From the NCBI RefSeq assembly GCF_006838285.1, contig NZ_CP038228.1, forward strand, positions 2,418,001 through 2,482,000: a stretch of 64,000 nucleotides of DNA, written 5' to 3'. Below are positions 60,956 through 64,000 of the stretch, piece after piece. The notes under the pieces are model-generated. The model searched no databases. It was not told the DNA's origin and worked only from the letters and a program-made list of their open reading frames with translations. Numbering within the stretch: the stretch's first letter is position 1; each line of letters starts with the position of its first letter. The stretch is from Xanthomonas translucens pv. cerealis. Lineage in GTDB: Bacteria > Pseudomonadota > Gammaproteobacteria > Xanthomonadales > Xanthomonadaceae. The translations under genes and the position numbers were made by a program.

Positions 60956-61969
60956 TCACGCACCGGCGAGCACCAGTTCGTCGGGATCGGTGGGGCGGCG
61001 GTAATGGCCCATCCACAGCGACATGCCCAGCCGCTGCGCGGTACCCAATGTCGGCAGCGGCACGTCCTGGCGGGCAAGCACCAGTTGCAGGTCCCACTCC
61101 TGCTCGTCGCCGACGTAGTCGCGCACCGCGGCGGTGAGTTCGGCCAGCGCCCGACCGCCGGGCAGGAACTCGCGGTAGCGCGCCGCATCCAGCGGGCCGA
61201 TGCGCAGGCGGAAGCGGTGCTGGGCATTGCGCGCGTGCGCGCCGAGCGTGGCCTGTTCGCCGATGCGCGCCGCGGCGCGGCCCATGCGTAGGCGGCCGTC
61301 GGCCGGCAGCGGCAACCAGCCGGGCCGGAACGGCTGCACCTGCAGCGGCACCTCGAACAGGCCGCTCAGCAGCGCGTGCAGACCCTCGGCGTTGCGCGCC
61401 TGCGCGACCAGGCGCCCGGCATGGTGGCGGCGCGCGTTAGCCGGCAACGCGCCGCGGCCGCGCAGCGCCGACTGGCCGACCCCGGTCAGCGCATCCAGAT
61501 GCGCGCCGAAGCGGTCCTCGCCGGGGCGGTCCATCTGCACGGTCGGTCGCGCATCGGCCCAGGCGCGGTACCACAGCGCGATCATGCGATGGTGGAACAG
61601 GTCGGCGAACGCGGCGAAGGTCGGATCGGCGGACAGGTGCTGGCGCGCCATCGCGTGTTCGGTCAGATGCAGCGGCAACGGTCCCTGCGGGCCGAACAGG
61701 CCCAGCGGCAGGGTACGCAGGCGCGGTGGCAAGGCGCCCTCGCCCGGCTCCAGCGCGTCGATGCTGCGCGTCGGGAATGCCAGTTGCGCGCGCTGGGCGA
61801 AGCGCACCGGCTCGTCCTGCGGGCGCGCCGCATGGCCGAAGCGCGGCTGCTGCGGATACGCGCACTCCAGCCGCCGCATCGCCTCGAACATTTCGTAGGC
61901 GTCGGGGCTGGCCTGCAGCGCGCCCAGCAGCGCTAAAGGATCGGGCGTTCGCCGAGCCGTGCCGGCCAT
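60956..61969 (-). CDS. tssG: Type VI baseplate protein TssG
   Basis: 337 residues. ATG 61969 lies inside the end of tssF (37-base overlap). FEAMRRLECAYPQQPRFGHA, PLGLFGPQGPLPLHLTEHA and FHHRMIALWYRAW are TssG blocks. Forms the wedge with TssE, TssF and TssK. The longer frame upstream to 63691 is antisense-like frame noise of tssF. Confidence 0.95.
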   Translation of the reverse strand: MAGTARRTPDPLALLGALQASPDAYEMFEAMRRLECAYPQQPRFGHAARPQDEPVRFAQRAQLAFPTRSIDALEPGEGALPPRLRTLPLGLFGPQGPLPLHLTEHAMARQHLSADPTFAAFADLFHHRMIALWYRAWADARPTVQMDRPGEDRFGAHLDALTGVGQSALRGRGALPANARRHHAGRLVAQARNAEGLHALLSGLFEVPLQVQPFRPGWLPLPADGRLRMGRAAARIGEQATLGAHARNAQHRFRLRIGPLDAARYREFLPGGRALAELTAAVRDYVGDEQEWDLQLVLARQDVPLPTLGTAQRLGMSLWMGHYRRPTDPDELVLAGA

Positions 61970-63810
61970 CGGGCCACCTCGTTGCGTTCGAGCGTGCACA
62001 GCACGGTCTCGGTGAATGAGTTCAACGATGCCTGGCGCGCCAGCACGTGGCGCAGTACCGCCGCCAGCAGATACGCGCCCTGCCCCTCGAATGCGGCCTC
62101 CTGGCAGGTCAGGGTGATCTCCAGGCCGCGCCCATAGGCGGCCGGCCCGGGTAACGGCAGGCGCCGTACCACCGCGCGCGAGCGCACCCGGCGCAGGCCT
62201 TCGACCTGGCGCGTGGCGGTCGCGTCGTGCGGATCGTGATAGAGCGTGAGCATCTCGCGCAGCGCGGTGGCGCCGTCGTCGCCATCGTCCAGCAGCGACA
62301 GATAGTTCAGTTGCAGATGACTGAGCAGGCGCCAGCGCGGATCGCCGGCGGCGGCGGCGGCCTGCGGCCGGGTCGGGCCGGCGACGCAGCGCACGGACGC
62401 CACCGGCCCGCCGCGGTCGAGCACGAAGTCGCTGGTGCCGATGCCCACCGGCATGTGCAGCGGCAGATCGCGGTTGCTGCACAACAGGCGCATGCCGAGC
62501 TGGCGCAGGTCGTGCGCGTACGGCGCCTGCTCGCCGTCCACCAGCGACAGGAACAGTTCGCTGCCCACGTAGCTGGAGCGCGCGCCATCGCGGCGCTGGG
62601 TCGAGGACAGCCGCCGCGGCTGCCGGCGCAGGGTGTAGAACGCCGCGCGCGGCGCGTGCCAAGCACGCGCCGACGCGCCGTAGAACGGCTGGAACCGCTG
62701 CAATGGGTCCTGGCCATCGCCGAAGCCCTCGACCTGATCCACGCTGTGGATCTCGAAGTCCATCGGCCGGGTGCGGTCGGCGAGCAGATGGTGTTCGGAC
62801 AGGCCAGGATGCAGATGGATGCGGTCGCCGCGGCGCGGGAACAGGTTGATCGCCGGGGTGCAGTGCAGGCGCAGCGTGTCGGCATCGATCGCGCCCTCCA
62901 GGCGTTCGCGTGCGCGATCGAAGTGCACGAAGATCTCGAACTCCAGACACGCCGCCGTGCGCAACGCGCGTTGCAGGCCGGCGAAGGCCACGAACAGGAA
63001 GCGCTGCGGGCAGGCGAAGTATTCCTGCAGCAGACGATAGCCGCTGAACGCGCGCCGCTCCGGCGGCAGCAGCGCCTCGTCCTCGTCGAAGCCCATCTCG
63101 CGAATCTGGCTGGCGTCGTAGCGGACCTCGGTAACGCGGCCGTCGGCGCCGGTGCTGCGCACCACGAAGCCCAGCGCGTTGGCGTGCAGTTGCTCGTACA
63201 GATTGCCGGCGATGCCGTCGGCGCCGGCGATGTACAGCGGCAGCGCGTCCAGCGCCAGCATGTCCAGGCGAAGCCCGGCGCCGACCGCGAACTTCATCCG
63301 CAACGCGGCGCGAGCGCGCGGCTCGGCCGGCGCGCCGGCGGCCGCCAGCGCCGCCGGCGAGGCCAGGTAGCCGGCGTCGAGCAGCCGCAGCGGCCACAGC
63401 GTCAGCGCGTGCGCAGTGCGGTACTCGCAGGCGGTGCGGTCGCCGTGGCCGATCAGCGAGCGCAGCGCGGTGCCGCGCGCCAGCGCGTGGCCGCCCGGAC
63501 CGATGCCCTCGCCCTCCTCCGGCTGCAACTGCACCACCGCCATCGACGGCACCGGCGCCAGGAAATGCGGGTAGAGCATCTCCATCAGGTGCTGGGCGAA
63601 CACCGGCTGCTGCGCCTCCAGTTCCAGTTGCACCCGCGCCGCCATGAATGCGAAACCTTCCAGCAGGCGCTCGACATAAGGGTCGGCGCACTCGATGCCG
63701 CTCATGCCCAGGCGCCCGGCCACCTTGGGGTAGTCGCGGGCGAATTCGGCGCCCATCTCGCGCACGTGCTGCAGTTCGCGGCTGTAGTGATGGAGCAGGC
63801 GCGGGTCCAT
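61933..63810 (-). CDS. tssF: Type VI baseplate protein TssF
   Basis: 625 residues. The start LLHHYSRELQHVREMGAEFA and the DPYVERLLEGFAFMAARVQL stretch are the TssF signature, with PHFLAPVPSMAVVQLQP following. ATG 63810 overlaps the tssE stop by one base (TGATG). Confidence 0.96.
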   Translation of the reverse strand: MDPRLLHHYSRELQHVREMGAEFARDYPKVAGRLGMSGIECADPYVERLLEGFAFMAARVQLELEAQQPVFAQHLMEMLYPHFLAPVPSMAVVQLQPEEGEGIGPGGHALARGTALRSLIGHGDRTACEYRTAHALTLWPLRLLDAGYLASPAALAAAGAPAEPRARAALRMKFAVGAGLRLDMLALDALPLYIAGADGIAGNLYEQLHANALGFVVRSTGADGRVTEVRYDASQIREMGFDEDEALLPPERRAFSGYRLLQEYFACPQRFLFVAFAGLQRALRTAACLEFEIFVHFDRARERLEGAIDADTLRLHCTPAINLFPRRGDRIHLHPGLSEHHLLADRTRPMDFEIHSVDQVEGFGDGQDPLQRFQPFYGASARAWHAPRAAFYTLRRQPRRLSSTQRRDGARSSYVGSELFLSLVDGEQAPYAHDLRQLGMRLLCSNRDLPLHMPVGIGTSDFVLDRGGPVASVRCVAGPTRPQAAAAAGDPRWRLLSHLQLNYLSLLDDGDDGATALREMLTLYHDPHDATATRQVEGLRRVRSRAVVRRLPLPGPAAYGRGLEITLTCQEAAFEGQGAYLLAAVLRHVLARQASLNSFTETVLCTLERNEVARWPARLGERPIL

Positions 63811-64000
63811 CAGTGCACCCCGTCGTGCACGGTGAAGCGCCCGCTTTCCAGGTCGACCTCGGTGCGCAGGTACAAGGCCAGCGGCAGCGGCTGCGCCCAC
63901 ATCTGCGCCTCGATCAGGAAGGTCAGCGACAGCCGGTCCATGCGCTGTTCGTCCACCTGCGCGGTGACCTGCAGACTCGACGCCGCCAGGCGCGGCTCGA
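63810..64000 (-). CDS. tssE: Type VI baseplate protein TssE, C-terminal part
   Basis: Minus-strand frame open to the window edge; its TGA is at 63810-63812. The visible 62 residues include LSLTFLIEAQMWAQPLPLAL and YLRTEVDLESGRFTV, the gp25-like C-terminal domain (the LxLxVxxxL and RTEVDLxSG pattern). N-terminus is outside the window. Confidence 0.88.
   Translation of the reverse strand, partial: EPRLAASSLQVTAQVDEQRMDRLSLTFLIEAQMWAQPLPLALYLRTEVDLESGRFTVHDGVH

Overview
The window is GC-rich chromosomal DNA from a gammaproteobacterium of the Xanthomonadaceae, most likely Xanthomonas. This is inferred from the TonB receptor, paired M13 peptidases, PPIase/NlpC/rhomboid housekeeping set and a type VI secretion locus carrying TagF-PppA-PpkA-FHA, not from a database match. 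Both edges cut genes: a TonB-dependent receptor on the left and tssE on the right.

Layout. 1-13.1 kb: TonB receptor facing a TPR-sulfotransferase, a CrtI-like FAD oxidoreductase, two tandem M13 metallopeptidase paralogues (the second has lost its zinc site), a rhomboid protease, an alkyltransferase-like DNA repair protein and an EamA transporter. 13.2-18.6 kb: a direct tandem duplication of about 2.8 kb. Each unit carries one large, lower-GC, membrane-active-looking protein with a type III-effector-like N-terminus, and the first unit ends in a scrap of the neighbouring gor gene. 18.6-34.2 kb: a gor / D-amino-acid-oxidoreductase / DUF418 operon, SlyD-like PPIase, two NlpC/P60 hydrolases, a frameshifted methyltransferase, a nucleotidyltransferase, thioesterase, methyltransferase, dicarboxylate symporter, alkaline phosphatase with a WG-repeat protein, and the housekeeping set tilS-xseB-ispA. 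34.2-35.8 kb: gene graveyard with an M35 peptidase whose active site is deleted and an IS5-type transposase remnant.

35.8-41 kb: an ATGA-coupled signalling operon (OmpR-type regulator, di-haem peroxidase, VirA-like kinase), then a LysR regulator translationally coupled to tssA. 42-64 kb: the rest of the type VI locus on the minus strand. Read 5' to 3' the order is tssE-tssF-tssG-clpV-[Stv-like protein]-[deaminase]-vgrG-orf-tagH-tssK-tssL-tssM-tagF-pppA-ppkA-orf. Most junctions are 4-bp stop/start overlaps, so the block is probably one translationally coupled unit. tssB, tssC and hcp are not in the window and are presumably beyond the right edge.

The most interesting element is the AT-rich island between clpV and vgrG. 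It encodes a small stand-alone protein with HAE and CxxC zinc-deaminase signatures and a companion resembling the Stv putative-adhesin domain of polymorphic toxins. I read these as candidate type VI cargo; no immunity gene is obvious.
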